A stretch of DNA of 64,000 nt. Origin: an uncultured Veillonellaceae bacterium (GTDB taxonomy: Bacteria; Bacillota; Negativicutes; Veillonellales; Veillonellaceae). Made by a program: the position numbers and the translations under genes. Positions 37,518 to 46,624 of this stretch are shown here, piece by piece. The notes beneath the pieces are model-generated. The model was not told where the DNA came from and ran no database searches. It worked only from the letters and a program-made list of their open reading frames with translations. The stretch covers positions 1 to 64,000 of the forward strand of contig CAMBIX010000011.1 of NCBI GenBank assembly GCA_945867815.1, in the 5' to 3' direction. Positions within the stretch are counted from its first letter, which is position 1. Every line of letters starts with the position of its first letter.

Positions 37518-37571
37518 TTTACATAGCCGAGGGATGTTTCTTCGGCTAAATTTTATGAAAGGAGGCAAAAG

Positions 37572-37844
37572 ATGTCTAATTGTAAGGTTATTACCATAAG
37601 CAACCAGAAAGGCGGTGTTGGTAAAACTACCACAACGCTCAATCTCGGAGCCGGACTTGCTTTGCAAGGTAAAAGGGTGCTTTTGATTGACGCAGATCCA
37701 CAGGGCGACTTAACAACGAGTCTTGGATATACAGATAATGATGATTTAAGCATCACATTGGCAAACAAGCTCGTTGACATTATGAATGATAATTGTTATG
37801 AGATTAAGGAATCTGTCCGAAGTAGAAGCTGTTGTTTCAGTTGA
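37572..37844 (+). pseudogene. ParA/Soj N-terminal fragment (copy 1)
   Basis: The frame begins with the deviant Walker A of ParA ATPases, [20 protein letters not shown], and continues through [17 protein letters not shown]. After about 75 residues it runs into unrelated sequence and stops (RSRSCCFS). Full-length ParA has about 250-270 residues, so the partition ATPase is truncated by a fusion. The same lesion is in copy 2, so it predates the duplication. AAAGGAGG precedes the ATG. Confidence 0.8.
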
Positions 37845-38199
37845 AAGTGATGTTGAACTGAACGAGGAGAGTATTGCTCAGTACAACAAAGTTTGTGAGT
37901 GTAGGAACAAGGCATTTGAGGCATTGTCAAAAAAGCTTAATGTTTCCTCTAACACTTTCAAAGGCTGCGACACCGATGATGTTGTTGAACTAATGGAAAC
38001 GATATTCTGGATTGAAGCCAACGGCGAAAACGAAGTTAAGGTAGTTGACGGGAAAATCATTTTGGATATTCCAAGCCTTTATCCTTACCTTGAGAACTAT
38101 CGCATTATGAAAAAGGCAGCCGCGCTTGATATGATTTCAAACGAATCATATATTGATTGGAAACTGAATTGGAATAAAAACACCATCCTTTCTTCTTAA
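37798..38199 (+). pseudogene. Unassigned ORF fused behind the ParA fragment (copy 1)
   Basis: A frame offset from ParA encodes [20 protein letters not shown] and onward to YPYLENYRIMKKAAALDMI. It looks like the tail of a real protein of unknown family, joined to parA by a deletion near 37800. The last 12 residues (NWNKNTILSS and preceding) differ from copy 2 because the duplication ends at 38166. No function can be offered. Confidence 0.5.
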
Positions 38200-38449
38200 G
38201 CGAACGGGAAGGGTAACGCCCTTCCTGTTTGCTACATACTAAACGCACATTTAACAGCATTAATATAAATATGTATAATGGCAATAGTCTCTCGGAATCT
38301 TGAGACTAAACCTCGGCCGAAGCCGATGGAACAGCACTTTGACAAGTGAATACTATCAGATATCCAGAGAATTGAAGACAGAACGGAAAAAAGACGTACT
38401 TTAACACACATAACCGCAGAAATGGGTTATACTGGAACTGCTTATTAAG

Positions 38450-38943
38450 TTAGGCGGCTTGCTTCAGAAGAGAACGTAGCTCAGATTCATAAGGCAAGTC
38501 CCAGGCATCAAGATGCTGACACATCATGATGCAGTAGAGGCGGCAGTACCAGTTCCGTGTGGAACGGTGTCTGCCGTTTTCTAGTTGATAGTCGATTTTT
38601 TCCCTCTTGTTGCAGCGTTCTGAAGATGTGCGGGCGTTGTACTCCTGCTTCCACTCTTCACTGTCTCTGGGTGGAATGTTGATCAGGCGGGGATTATCCT
38701 TCATCTGCAAATGGACTGTCCGGCCATGCTTTGAATCCGAGCACTTGCAGGAGCAAAAGCATTCTCCGGTAGAACGGTTCATTAGCGGGCAGCGAAATTT
38801 CAGACGGTGTTTTTTCGGCTCTGAACCGTCATGGCGCATTTTTCTGCCGGCCATGCAGACAGGGACGCCATCCTTTCCGATGGTGAAATCGTCCTTGTAT
38901 TTTACCTTTATGCCGCGTTTCTCATGTTCAACATCTATAATTT
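38450..38943 (-). pseudogene. Transposase C-terminal fragment
   Basis: The minus frame ends with a natural stop at 38450 and encodes KHRLKFRCPLMN, then RTVHLQMKDNPRLINIPPR, then ARTSSERCNKREKIDYQLE and WYCRLYCIMMCQHLDAW. This is the C-terminal half of a DDE-type transposase of the kind frequent in gut clostridia. Upstream of about 38943 the frame runs into the antisense of an MFS gene, so the N-terminal half is missing. I cannot name the IS family with certainty. Confidence 0.7.
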
Positions 38944-39144
38944 TATGACCTGCCCCATTGAACGCTTGACACAGGAAGGACAAGGATTGTCTGCAAAAAA
39001 ACTGCTCAGCATCCCACTCTTTTGGGTTTTCCTCTTGCTGATGATTGGAGCAGGTGCCAGCGAGGCCTCTATGGCACAATGGGCATCGGCTTATGCGGAA
39101 TCCGCATTAGGATTTTCTAAAACCATCGGGGATATCGTTGGGCC
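38944..39144 (+). pseudogene. Internal fragment of an MFS sugar-type transporter
   Basis: The plus frame reads LLSIPLFWVFLLLMIGAGA and ASMAQWASAYAESALGFSKT, an internal part of a fucose-permease-like MFS protein. Both ends are abrupt: a transposase fragment at the left and a phosphoesterase at the right. About 65 residues remain of roughly 400. Confidence 0.6.
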
Positions 39145-39621
39145 ATAATCGCTCAGTGGAATGAGGCTGTCAGCGATGATGACGATGTGTGGATACTCGG
39201 CGATATAAGTTGGCACTCTGCATCAAAAACGGCAGAACTGCTTAAGAGGCTCAAGGGCAGAAAGCATCTCTGTATCGGTAATCACGACCATAAGTTGATT
39301 AAGAGTGCTGATGTTAGGCAGCAATTCGTTGAAATTGTTGACTACAAGGAAATATCCTTCGGCGATGGCACAGGTGTTGTGCTTTGTCATTACCCTATTC
39401 CTTGCTACAATAAGCATTTTTACGGTTGGTATCATCTTTACGGTCATGTTCACAGCACTTTTGAGTGGCGAATGATGGCAGAGGTACAAACAAAAATGCG
39501 TGAAGTTCACAATGCTAAAATAGAGATGTATAATGTCGGCTGTATGATGACATATATGAGATACAGACCGAGAACACTTGAAGAAATACTTGAAGCAAAC
39601 AACCGAACGCATAATTCATAA
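39145..39621 (+). pseudogene. Metallophosphoesterase lacking its N-terminus
   Basis: The frame reads AIIAQWNEAVSDDDDVWILG, then CIGNHDHKLIK, then LCHYPIPCYNKHFYGWYHLY followed by GHVHSTFEW. It thus has most calcineurin-type metal motifs (GD, GNHD, H, GHVH). The first metal motif (DLHxGH), expected about 25 residues earlier, is replaced by the MFS fragment. A GTG near 39187 could restart translation, but the product would lack a metal ligand. Confidence 0.65.
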
Positions 39622-39665
39622 ATTATCTCTAATGTGCTAATATATAGCTGCAAGGAGGAATACCT

Positions 39666-39836
39666 ATGAAAAACAAGTACCATTTAGTTTTTACGGATAC
39701 GGATAAACGCAGCATAGTCGCTTGCTTAATGGATAAACGAAATGAACTGATTTCCAAAGGAAAATATACAGACGGAATTGACGAACTGCTTATCAAGTTT
39801 GGTAAATGCAAAAAGAAAAAATTTGATATTGTATAA
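39666..39836 (+). CDS. Small conserved-looking hypothetical protein on the island
   Basis: The 56 residues begin MKNKYHLVFTDTDKRSIVAC and end with a very basic KCKKKKFDIV tail. AAGGAGGAATACC is a strong ribosome binding site. A short hairpin of AAGCCGA and TCGGCTT follows the stop. It is complete and probably belonged to the same mobile element as the phosphoesterase. Function unknown. Confidence 0.6.
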   Translation: MKNKYHLVFTDTDKRSIVACLMDKRNELISKGKYTDGIDELLIKFGKCKKKKFDIV

Positions 39837-39863
39837 GCCGATTGAAAGTTCAGTCGGCTTATA

Positions 39864-39892
39864 TTGACATACCGACCAAATTATGGTATAAT
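39864..39892 (+). promoter_or_regulatory. Consensus promoter ahead of PNPOx copy 2
   Basis: TTGACA (39864-39869), a 17-base spacer and TATAAT (39887-39892) match the sigma-70 consensus perfectly. It drives copy 2 only. Copy 1 has CRISPR sequence in its place. Confidence 0.85.
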
Positions 39893-39922
39893 AAAGGCAC
39901 TAATTTATAGGAGGAATAATAA

Positions 39923-40315
39923 ATGAGCAAAATCGGCGATTTCTTAAGAGAAACGGGTGTTTTCTTTTTAGCAACAACAGACGGTAATCAACCCAAAATT
40001 AGACCTCTCGGGGCATTTCTTGAAAAAGACGATAAAGTAATCTTCGGCGTTGGCGACTTCAAGAATGTTTACAGGCAGCTTGTAAACAATCCTTTAGTTG
40101 AGGTTGTTGCCTGTAAGCCTGACGGACATTGGCTTCGTTACACAGGCAAGGCAGTATTTGAAACAGATGAAAAACACGCAGAAGAGATGATAAAAACTGC
40201 ACATATTGAATCCATATATAATGAAGAAACAGGCAATAAAGTAATAACTTTTCATTTAGAAGATGCAACAGCAGTTGATATTCCCGTTATGGGCGATGGC
40301 GAAAGCCTTATTTAA
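39923..40315 (+). CDS. Pyridoxamine 5'-phosphate oxidase-family protein (copy 2)
   Basis: Identical in sequence to the protein at 37067-37459 (130 residues, split-barrel flavin-binding fold). This copy has a consensus promoter at 39864-39892 and a GGAGGAATAATAA ribosome binding site, so it is the one likely to be expressed. The shared terminator follows at 40336. Confidence 0.85.
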   Translation: MSKIGDFLRETGVFFLATTDGNQPKIRPLGAFLEKDDKVIFGVGDFKNVYRQLVNNPLVEVVACKPDGHWLRYTGKAVFETDEKHAEEMIKTAHIESIYNEETGNKVITFHLEDATAVDIPVMGDGESLI

Positions 40316-40335
40316 AACTATATAGCATACATTTT

Positions 40336-40373
40336 GACCTATCGTTTAGAAATAAATGATAGGTCTTTTTTTA
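40336..40373 (+). terminator. Terminator after PNPOx copy 2
   Basis: Same hairpin GACCTATC/GATAGGTC and T-run as at 37480-37517. Confidence 0.85.
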
Positions 40374-40427
40374 TTTACATAGCCGAGGGATGTTTCTTCG
40401 GCTAAATTTTATGAAAGGAGGCAAAAG

Positions 40428-40700
40428 ATGTCTAATTGTAAGGTTATTACCATAAGCAACCAGAAAGGCGGTGTTGGTAAAACTACCACAACGCTCAATC
40501 TCGGAGCCGGACTTGCTTTGCAAGGTAAAAGGGTGCTTTTGATTGACGCAGATCCACAGGGCGACTTAACAACGAGTCTTGGATATACAGATAATGATGA
40601 TTTAAGCATCACATTGGCAAACAAGCTCGTTGACATTATGAATGATAATTGTTATGAGATTAAGGAATCTGTCCGAAGTAGAAGCTGTTGTTTCAGTTGA
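40428..40700 (+). pseudogene. ParA/Soj N-terminal fragment (copy 2)
   Basis: Identical to 37572-37844: Walker [18 protein letters not shown], then truncation after about 75 residues by the same fusion. No ParB or centromere-like repeats are near either copy. Confidence 0.8.
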
Positions 40701-41028
40701 AAGTGATGTTGAACTGAACGAGGAGAGTATTGCTCAGTACAACAAAGTTTGTGAGTGTAGGAACAAGGCATTTGAGGCATTGTCAAAAAAGCTTAATGTT
40801 TCCTCTAACACTTTCAAAGGCTGCGACACCGATGATGTTGTTGAACTAATGGAAACGATATTCTGGATTGAAGCCAACGGCGAAAACGAAGTTAAGGTAG
40901 TTGACGGGAAAATCATTTTGGATATTCCAAGCCTTTATCCTTACCTTGAGAACTATCGCATTATGAAAAAGGCAGCCGCGCTTGATATGATTTCAAACGA
41001 ATCATATATTGATTGGAAACTGTATTAA
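40654..41028 (+). pseudogene. Unassigned ORF behind the ParA fragment (copy 2)
   Basis: Same protein piece as at 37798-38199 up to YIDWKL. It then ends one residue later because the island stops at 41022 and the frame meets a TAA at 41026. The shortened tail in this copy marks the island border. Confidence 0.5.
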
Positions 41029-41758
41029 AGGCAAAAGTCTCTGTTAACAAAAAGGTCATGGCTGTCCAAAAAGAATTAAAGATAATCCCAAAGACCATAC
41101 CCTGTATTACAAAGATTGTCCACATAGAGGGAAAGCATTTAGCCGTTGTAAACACACTTAAGAGCAAACGCATATAGGACATGTGATTTTTAATGGGAAT
41201 TCCTCTAGGCACACACTGCCAAGCAAGACCCAACGCTGCTAAATTTAAGACAACAGCCAAAAGATAAATAGACCGCCAACCAGCCAATTCTACAACAATA
41301 CCACTAATAAAGCGAGCCAATAAAATCCCTATGGTAATGCCAGAAACAACAATCCCTATAAGCTTACCTTGCTGACTAGGTGCCGCTAAATCTCCTGTTA
41401 AAGGCAAAATAATCTGACCGGCTACTGTACAAATCCCCATCAAGACCAAGGCAAGACTTAAAAACCAAAAATAAGGTGATAGCAAGCACAAGACTAGAGT
41501 CAAAATAGTCAAAGACATTACCGTCAACAGTAATTTACGGCGTGAAGCTATATCGCCTAAAGGTACTAAAAAGAAAATACCTAAGGCATAACCCACCTGC
41601 GTCGCTGTTACCAGCATACCCCCATCAGAAATAGGCAGACCAAAGCTAGTGGCAATATTGGCTAACAAAGGCTGTGCCCAATATAAATTGCCAATAGCAA
41701 GACCGGCAATCACAGCAAAGGCAAGAGCTAACTTCGTTGATAGATAGTCCGCTTTCAT
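41023..41758 (-). pseudogene. MFS transporter truncated by the island border
   Basis: From ATG 41758 the protein has typical MFS helices (NLYWAQPLLANIATSFGLP, then LVPLGDIASRRKLLL) for about 245 residues. It then enters foreign sequence at 41023 after LLTETFAFN and stops at 40961. The last four helices are missing and are not elsewhere in the window. Its start overlaps the response regulator stop (ATGA), so it was part of that operon. Confidence 0.85.
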
Positions 41759-42471
41759 GGTACGAATTTATACCCCACGCCCCATACTGTCATTAGGTGT
41801 TCTGGTTTGGCTGGCACTTCTTCAATTTCTTCCCGCAAGCGGTTAATATGTACAGCTACCGTCGCCGAGTCGCCTAAGGAATCAAGACCCCATACGTGAT
41901 TATATAAATCATCTCGACTGAATACGACGTCTTTATTAAGCATGAGGAATTCCAATAGCTGAAACTCTTTATTGGTCAAAGATACTTCCTTGCCACGAAC
42001 AAACACACGGTGCGTTTTACGCTGTAAAGTAATTGTTTCCGTTTCAATTACATCATTTTGCGAATCCTCTTCCCCTGCCGTCGTCATATTAACCAACCGG
42101 TTATAGCGGTCAATTTGTGCTTTTACCTTAGCTACTAAAACAGGTGGTGAAAAAGGCTTTTCAATATAGTCATCAGCACCAAGACCTAGACCGCGAATCT
42201 GATCAATATCATCATGACGTGCGGTTACCATCAAAATAGGTATGTTAATCTTCTGCCGTAACTGCTTGCATACATCAAATCCAGACATGCCTGGCAGCAT
42301 AACATCTAACAAGACTAGACTATAGTCGCCACTTAGCCCTTCCTGTAACCCATCTTCACCATTGTCTACCACGGTTACTTCATAACCAGCAATTTCAAGA
42401 TAGTCACGCTCAATACCTGCAATATCTGCATCATCTTCTACAATTAGAATCTTTGCTGCTTCCTCTGCCAT
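41755..42471 (-). CDS. OmpR-family response regulator
   Basis: The receiver domain starts ILIVEDDADIAG and has the phospho-acceptor Asp in LVLLDVMLPGMSG and the Lys in EKPFSP. The C-terminal winged helix includes VSLTNKEFQLLEFLMLN and ends VWGVGYKFVP. I start at ATG 42471, seven bases after GGGGGA, for 238 residues. It pairs with the kinase at 42720-44189, and the 42490-42719 gap shows no gene. It overlaps the truncated MFS gene, a likely former target or co-operating exporter. Confidence 0.92.
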   Translation of the reverse strand: MAEEAAKILIVEDDADIAGIERDYLEIAGYEVTVVDNGEDGLQEGLSGDYSLVLLDVMLPGMSGFDVCKQLRQKINIPILMVTARHDDIDQIRGLGLGADDYIEKPFSPPVLVAKVKAQIDRYNRLVNMTTAGEEDSQNDVIETETITLQRKTHRVFVRGKEVSLTNKEFQLLEFLMLNKDVVFSRDDLYNHVWGLDSLGDSATVAVHINRLREEIEEVPAKPEHLMTVWGVGYKFVP

Positions 42472-42719
42472 TGCTATCCCCCTACGCATTAAAATATGTA
42501 TATGTTTCTACTATCAACATCTGTCTATATAGCAAAATAATTTAATGATTTTTTCTAACTATATCCTCAGCTTATAGGATTAAATGTTAAGTTTCTCTAC
42601 ATAGCGTGCATACAAACAAACTCTTTCCTAGTACTTTCTTAACTTGTAATTAATACCAATCAAAATTATTTTATAAAACAAACTACTATGCAAATAAACT
42701 TTACACACCTTCAAAATAG

Positions 42720-44189
42720 CTAGGCATCCTTATACAAAGGGAAGGTACAAATAATCTTCAAGCCCCTTGGCTGATTCAATTCAGCCCGTACACTACCGCC
42801 TAAGGACTTCATAATTCTCGTTACGATAGATAAGCCAAGGCCACTGCCCTGAGCTGTTCGTGTCCGTGCCGTATCCACCCGATAAAAGGCATCAAACAGG
42901 CGCCCCAAGGTTTCCTTAGGTACACCTGGCCCTGTATCGGCATAGATTAAAGATACAGAATCTGGCGCATAAGCTAAGGAAATCGTCGCTGTACAAGTGG
43001 CTTCATCCTTATACTTCACCGAATTAGAACAAAAATTATTCAAAACCCGCCGCCAAACGGTACGATCCATAAGGATAAGGCCTTCCCCTGCATCAGCGGA
43101 CAAACTATCACAATATATAGGTTCCCCTTCGACTAAGAAAAGTCCTTGTTCTTCATAACCATATTTATTCTGCTCAATATAATCAGCCACTAATTCCCTA
43201 GGATCTAATGGCGTTAAGGTATCGCTATCCTGCAAGGAATCAAGCGCCGTCAACATTAGAAGCCGCTGCAAGAGACCATCTAGTTCATCCGTCTTACGCA
43301 CAATGGTTTCCAAATAATGATGTCGCTTTTCTTCATTCTTAGCTATCCCGTCTAACAGTCCCGTCGCATAAGCCTTAATGGATGTTAAAGGCGTCCGAAT
43401 ATCATGAGAAATCCCCGTAAGCAAGGCACGCTGCTTCTTTGCCTGTGATGCCTTTAGATGCTCTGTAGCCTGCAGTTGGGTAGTCATTTCATTAAAACTA
43501 TTTACAATCGGTAAAAACTCATCATTTTTATCATAATCAATTTTAGACGTATAATCACCGGTCATGACACGCCGACTACCATCGTCCAAGGCCTGCAAAG
43601 GCCGCCGTATATAATGTAAAAACATACGAACAACAAGAGCCGTCGTTAAAATAACCGCCGCCAACACACTAATAGGTATTAACGCCAAGAAAACAGCAAA
43701 GGCATGGTCCATAATCTTATCAGACCCATGAGGCGCCAAGTCAACATAGAGCTCATAGCGATACAAGTCTTTCCCATCTACACGAGTAGACAGAAGTATC
43801 TCACGATTTCCATAATAAAAGCTTTCACTCGTTACACCCATAGGCAGCTGCATAGATGCAATACCTTCTGGTCCTACGTGCTTGTCCCCACTGGCATAAA
43901 CAATATGTCCATTCTTAGAAACTGTCGCATAATAGGAACTATTCGACACAAGAGAATAGTAAAAATTAAGCCAACCAATTTCGTTTTTCTTGGTACAATA
44001 ATAGGATATTTCTTCCGACAAGGTACTAAAGGTGCGGAACTGACGCGGTCCTTCAATAGAAAACTGTATACCATTATGAATAAAAAGGGCTACCCCACAC
44101 ATATCAATAACAATAATAACGAAAGTAACCAAGAGCGGCACTAAGAGCACAGTAAAGTGCGACAACCAAATCTGCTTACGTAATGTCAA
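42720..44189 (-). CDS. Membrane sensor histidine kinase
   Basis: The 489-residue protein has two membrane helices flanking an extracytoplasmic sensor region (about residues 35-165). A HAMP linker (RRPLQALDDGSRRVMTGDY) follows. The H-box GISHDIRTPLTSIKAY carries the phosphorylated His. N, G1 and G2 boxes follow (NNFCSNSVKY, YADTGPGVP, GSGLGLSIV). Start is TTG 44189 after AGAGGGTTGGTGG. The signal is unknown. It acts with the OmpR-type regulator downstream. Confidence 0.9.
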   Translation of the reverse strand: MTLRKQIWLSHFTVLLVPLLVTFVIIVIDMCGVALFIHNGIQFSIEGPRQFRTFSTLSEEISYYCTKKNEIGWLNFYYSLVSNSSYYATVSKNGHIVYASGDKHVGPEGIASMQLPMGVTSESFYYGNREILLSTRVDGKDLYRYELYVDLAPHGSDKIMDHAFAVFLALIPISVLAAVILTTALVVRMFLHYIRRPLQALDDGSRRVMTGDYTSKIDYDKNDEFLPIVNSFNEMTTQLQATEHLKASQAKKQRALLTGISHDIRTPLTSIKAYATGLLDGIAKNEEKRHHYLETIVRKTDELDGLLQRLLMLTALDSLQDSDTLTPLDPRELVADYIEQNKYGYEEQGLFLVEGEPIYCDSLSADAGEGLILMDRTVWRRVLNNFCSNSVKYKDEATCTATISLAYAPDSVSLIYADTGPGVPKETLGRLFDAFYRVDTARTRTAQGSGLGLSIVTRIMKSLGGSVRAELNQPRGLKIICTFPLYKDA

Positions 44190-44303
44190 TCTACCACCAA
44201 CCCTCTTAAACGCATCGTCCTTATGCTTTTAACTACCTATATGCTAGCCATAATTAGCCATAAGAAATAGACCCTAAATAAATTCTCTATAAAAACACAC
44301 TTA

Positions 44304-45524
44304 TTATAAACAATGGCTCAAAACGGCTCCTACTGCCTTATCTAAGTCCTGATTTTCAATACGATAATCAGCCAAAGCCTCATATAAAGGCGCCCGCTGA
44401 GCCTCTAAGGCCTTAAGCCGTTCAAGTCCCCCTTGCGATAAAACGCGACCTTCTGTATCTAACTCTTCTAGCGCCCGCTGGATATAAAAAATCTTGCCAT
44501 TTTGTGCAAGTCTATCATGATTAGCCGGCACAGTCACTACACCACCACCAGTAGCAATGACAAGCCCCGTCTGTTTACCTAAGTCAGCAATAACCTCCCC
44601 TTCGACCTTACGAAAGGCGCCTTCCCCCTTAATTTGGATATAATCAGCAATCGATCCTACCTGGTCAGTAATACAATCATCACTATCTACAAAAGTTCGA
44701 CCCAGCTTTTCTGCTACCATCTTACCAATAGTGGTCTTCCCCGCCCCAGGCATCCCAATAAGGACTATGTTTTCTAACTGTTGCTCGAGCTTGGTTAACA
44801 CTTGGTCAATCATAGTATCCGTAAAGGTCTTATGAAGAAAAAGTTCTTCCGCATAAGCCGCTTGGGCAACCAACATGGGAAGCCCATTTGTGTAGATAAG
44901 ACCTTGCTTCTTAGCTTGTAACAAGAGCCCTGTCCGTAAAGGGTTATACACAACATCACACACACCAGACAAATTTTTAAACTTGTCTATCTCTACAAGA
45001 CTGTCCGGACAATGTGGATACATGCCAACGGGAGTTGTATTAATAATAAGGTCTGTGCTTTCATAATAATCGCCTATTTCTTCATACGTCGGTGATTGAT
45101 GACGAGATAGATGAACAATCTGAGCCGCCCCATTATCGCTAAGCGCTGTATGTACCGTCTTGGATGTCGCCCCATCCCCAAGAATAAGAATGCGCTTACC
45201 ACTTACATCTATATTAACCCGACGCAACATATATTGAAAACCCGCATAATCTGTATTGCTGCCAAACCATCTGCCATTACGTCGCACCATAGTATTAACA
45301 CAACCAATGCGCTTAGCTATCTCAGACACTTGATGGCAAGCTCGCAAAGCCTCCACCTTATAAGGGATAGTTACATTTAACCCTTGTATAGACTCATCTT
45401 GAAAAAAATCAGCGACTTCATCAGGCTCTTTTTCATAGTATGTATAATCAGTAAGTCCTAGTGCTGCATGAATCGTCTTAGAAAAACTATGTCCCAAGGT
45501 TCGCCCTAACAAACCAAAAGCCAT
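44304..45524 (-). CDS. aroEK: Shikimate dehydrogenase-shikimate kinase fusion
   Basis: One polypeptide of 406 residues carries two enzymes. Residues 1-245 are shikimate dehydrogenase: GLLGRTLGHSFSKTIHA, NVTIPYK with the catalytic Lys, and the NADP loop LGDGATSKTV. From about residue 250 comes shikimate kinase with Walker A IGMPGAGKTTIGK, VDSDD, and the GGGVV motif. The ATG at 45524 overlaps the aroC stop in TAATG and has AAGGAG eight bases upstream, better than the in-frame ATG at 45533. It catalyses pathway steps four and five. Confidence 0.92.
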   Translation of the reverse strand: MAFGLLGRTLGHSFSKTIHAALGLTDYTYYEKEPDEVADFFQDESIQGLNVTIPYKVEALRACHQVSEIAKRIGCVNTMVRRNGRWFGSNTDYAGFQYMLRRVNIDVSGKRILILGDGATSKTVHTALSDNGAAQIVHLSRHQSPTYEEIGDYYESTDLIINTTPVGMYPHCPDSLVEIDKFKNLSGVCDVVYNPLRTGLLLQAKKQGLIYTNGLPMLVAQAAYAEELFLHKTFTDTMIDQVLTKLEQQLENIVLIGMPGAGKTTIGKMVAEKLGRTFVDSDDCITDQVGSIADYIQIKGEGAFRKVEGEVIADLGKQTGLVIATGGGVVTVPANHDRLAQNGKIFYIQRALEELDTEGRVLSQGGLERLKALEAQRAPLYEALADYRIENQDLDKAVGAVLSHCL

Positions 45525-46624
45525 TAGCTCCACTCCTTCATTTCTGGTAATAAAAAGTCCAATAAAACAAGAGCCGTTACGGCCTCAAACACAGGTACGG
45601 CCCGTAAAGTAATGCAAGGGTCATGCCGTCCCTTAATAATTAGCTTAGTGTTTTCTTTTTTAGACAGGCTTACACTATCCTGCTCCTGGGCAATGGACGG
45701 CGTCGGTTTCATCGCCGCTTTTATGATCAGAGGCATACCATTTGTAATACCACCTTGTATACCGCCACAATGATTGGTCTTAGTTACAATCGTCTGCCCA
45801 TCAGCCGCCATAGTAAAGGCATCATTCTCTTCCGCTCCTGTATGTGCGGACGCCTCAAAACCACTACCAAAAGCTATCCCTTTTAAACCAGGTACCCCAA
45901 AAAAGGCACTAGCCAAACGATTTTCTACTCCGTCAAAATTAGGATTACCTATACCTGCTGGATAGCCAGTAACAAAGACTTCAACGACACCACCGGTTGA
46001 ATTTTGTTCCTTCCGCATCGTATCGATGTACTGAGCCGCATCCTCTCTTACTGTCACATCCACCATAGGTACTGTTTCTTGTCCAGCTTTAATCAAGGCC
46101 TCCATATCTGGATGAACCGCATCAATAATCATATCCTTTATAGGGCCAATCGAATAACAATGCGCTGCTACCTGTATGCCTTTCATTGCTAATAATTGAA
46201 GAGCTATACCTCCAGCCACACAGAGAGGCGCCGTCAAGCGTCCTGAAAAATGACCACCGCCTCGCATGTCAACGCCTTCCCCATAGCGAAGCTGGGCTGT
46301 ATAGTCTGCATGCGACGGCCGCGGAATATCCCTCAGATTACCATAATCCTTAGAATGTTGATTCGTGTTTTCTATATAAAAAGCTAAGGGCGATCCACTT
46401 AACTTACCATCCACTAAACCAGACAAGAAATGAGGTACATCCCCTTCCTTACGCTGGGTCGTTAATCTATTTTGTCCAGGAGCCCGCCGTTTTAAAAAGG
46501 CTTGCAAACTCTCTATATCAATGGCTGGCCCACAAGGCAGGCCATCTATGACAGCACCAATGGCCATCCCATGAGAGGCGCCAAAAGTAGATAAGGTCAA
46601 CGTCTTACCGAACTGTGAGCTCAT
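45524..46624 (-). CDS. aroC: Chorismate synthase
   Basis: The enzyme removes phosphate from EPSP to give chorismate, using reduced FMN. The 366-residue protein shows the family signatures GASHGMAIGAVIDG, MRGGGHFSGRLTAP and RHDPCITLRAVPVFE. GGAGGAGATAGCT precedes the ATG. Its start overlaps the end of aroA by 20 bases and its stop overlaps aroEK, so the three are tightly coupled. Confidence 0.95.
   Translation of the reverse strand: MSSQFGKTLTLSTFGASHGMAIGAVIDGLPCGPAIDIESLQAFLKRRAPGQNRLTTQRKEGDVPHFLSGLVDGKLSGSPLAFYIENTNQHSKDYGNLRDIPRPSHADYTAQLRYGEGVDMRGGGHFSGRLTAPLCVAGGIALQLLAMKGIQVAAHCYSIGPIKDMIIDAVHPDMEALIKAGQETVPMVDVTVREDAAQYIDTMRKEQNSTGGVVEVFVTGYPAGIGNPNFDGVENRLASAFFGVPGLKGIAFGSGFEASAHTGAEENDAFTMAADGQTIVTKTNHCGGIQGGITNGMPLIIKAAMKPTPSIAQEQDSVSLSKKENTKLIIKGRHDPCITLRAVPVFEAVTALVLLDFLLPEMKEWS

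Larger units (their letters stand above)
37054..38166. repeat. 1,113-bp direct duplication, copy 1 (D1)
   Basis: Identical to 39910-41022 as far as can be read. It starts immediately after the last CRISPR repeat and ends within the ORF at 37798. It carries a PNPOx-family gene, a ParA N-terminal fragment and an unassigned ORF. Copy 2 is preceded by a promoter which this copy lacks. Confidence 0.95.
38167..39909. mobile_element. Patchwork segment X of the foreign island
   Basis: This 1,743-bp segment lies between the two D copies. It contains gene pieces that cannot belong to one operon: transposase tail (minus), MFS piece (plus), phosphoesterase without its start (plus) and one complete small gene. 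The proteins look like those of clostridial mobile elements. A GC-rich hairpin at 38200-38232 (GAACGGGAAGGG against CCCTTCC plus GTTTGC) resembles a terminator. The 38233-38449 stretch shows no supportable gene. Confidence 0.6.
39910..41022. repeat. 1,113-bp direct duplication, copy 2 (D2)
   Basis: Perfect direct repeat of 37054-38166 at an offset of 2,856 bp. Its right edge at 41022 is the junction with the truncated MFS gene on the minus strand. Confidence 0.95.

Noticed and set aside
37054-41022. Classical composite transposon with IS ends
   Set aside because: The flanking direct repeats carry no transposase, no terminal inverted repeats were seen, and no target-site duplication is apparent at 37053 and 41023.
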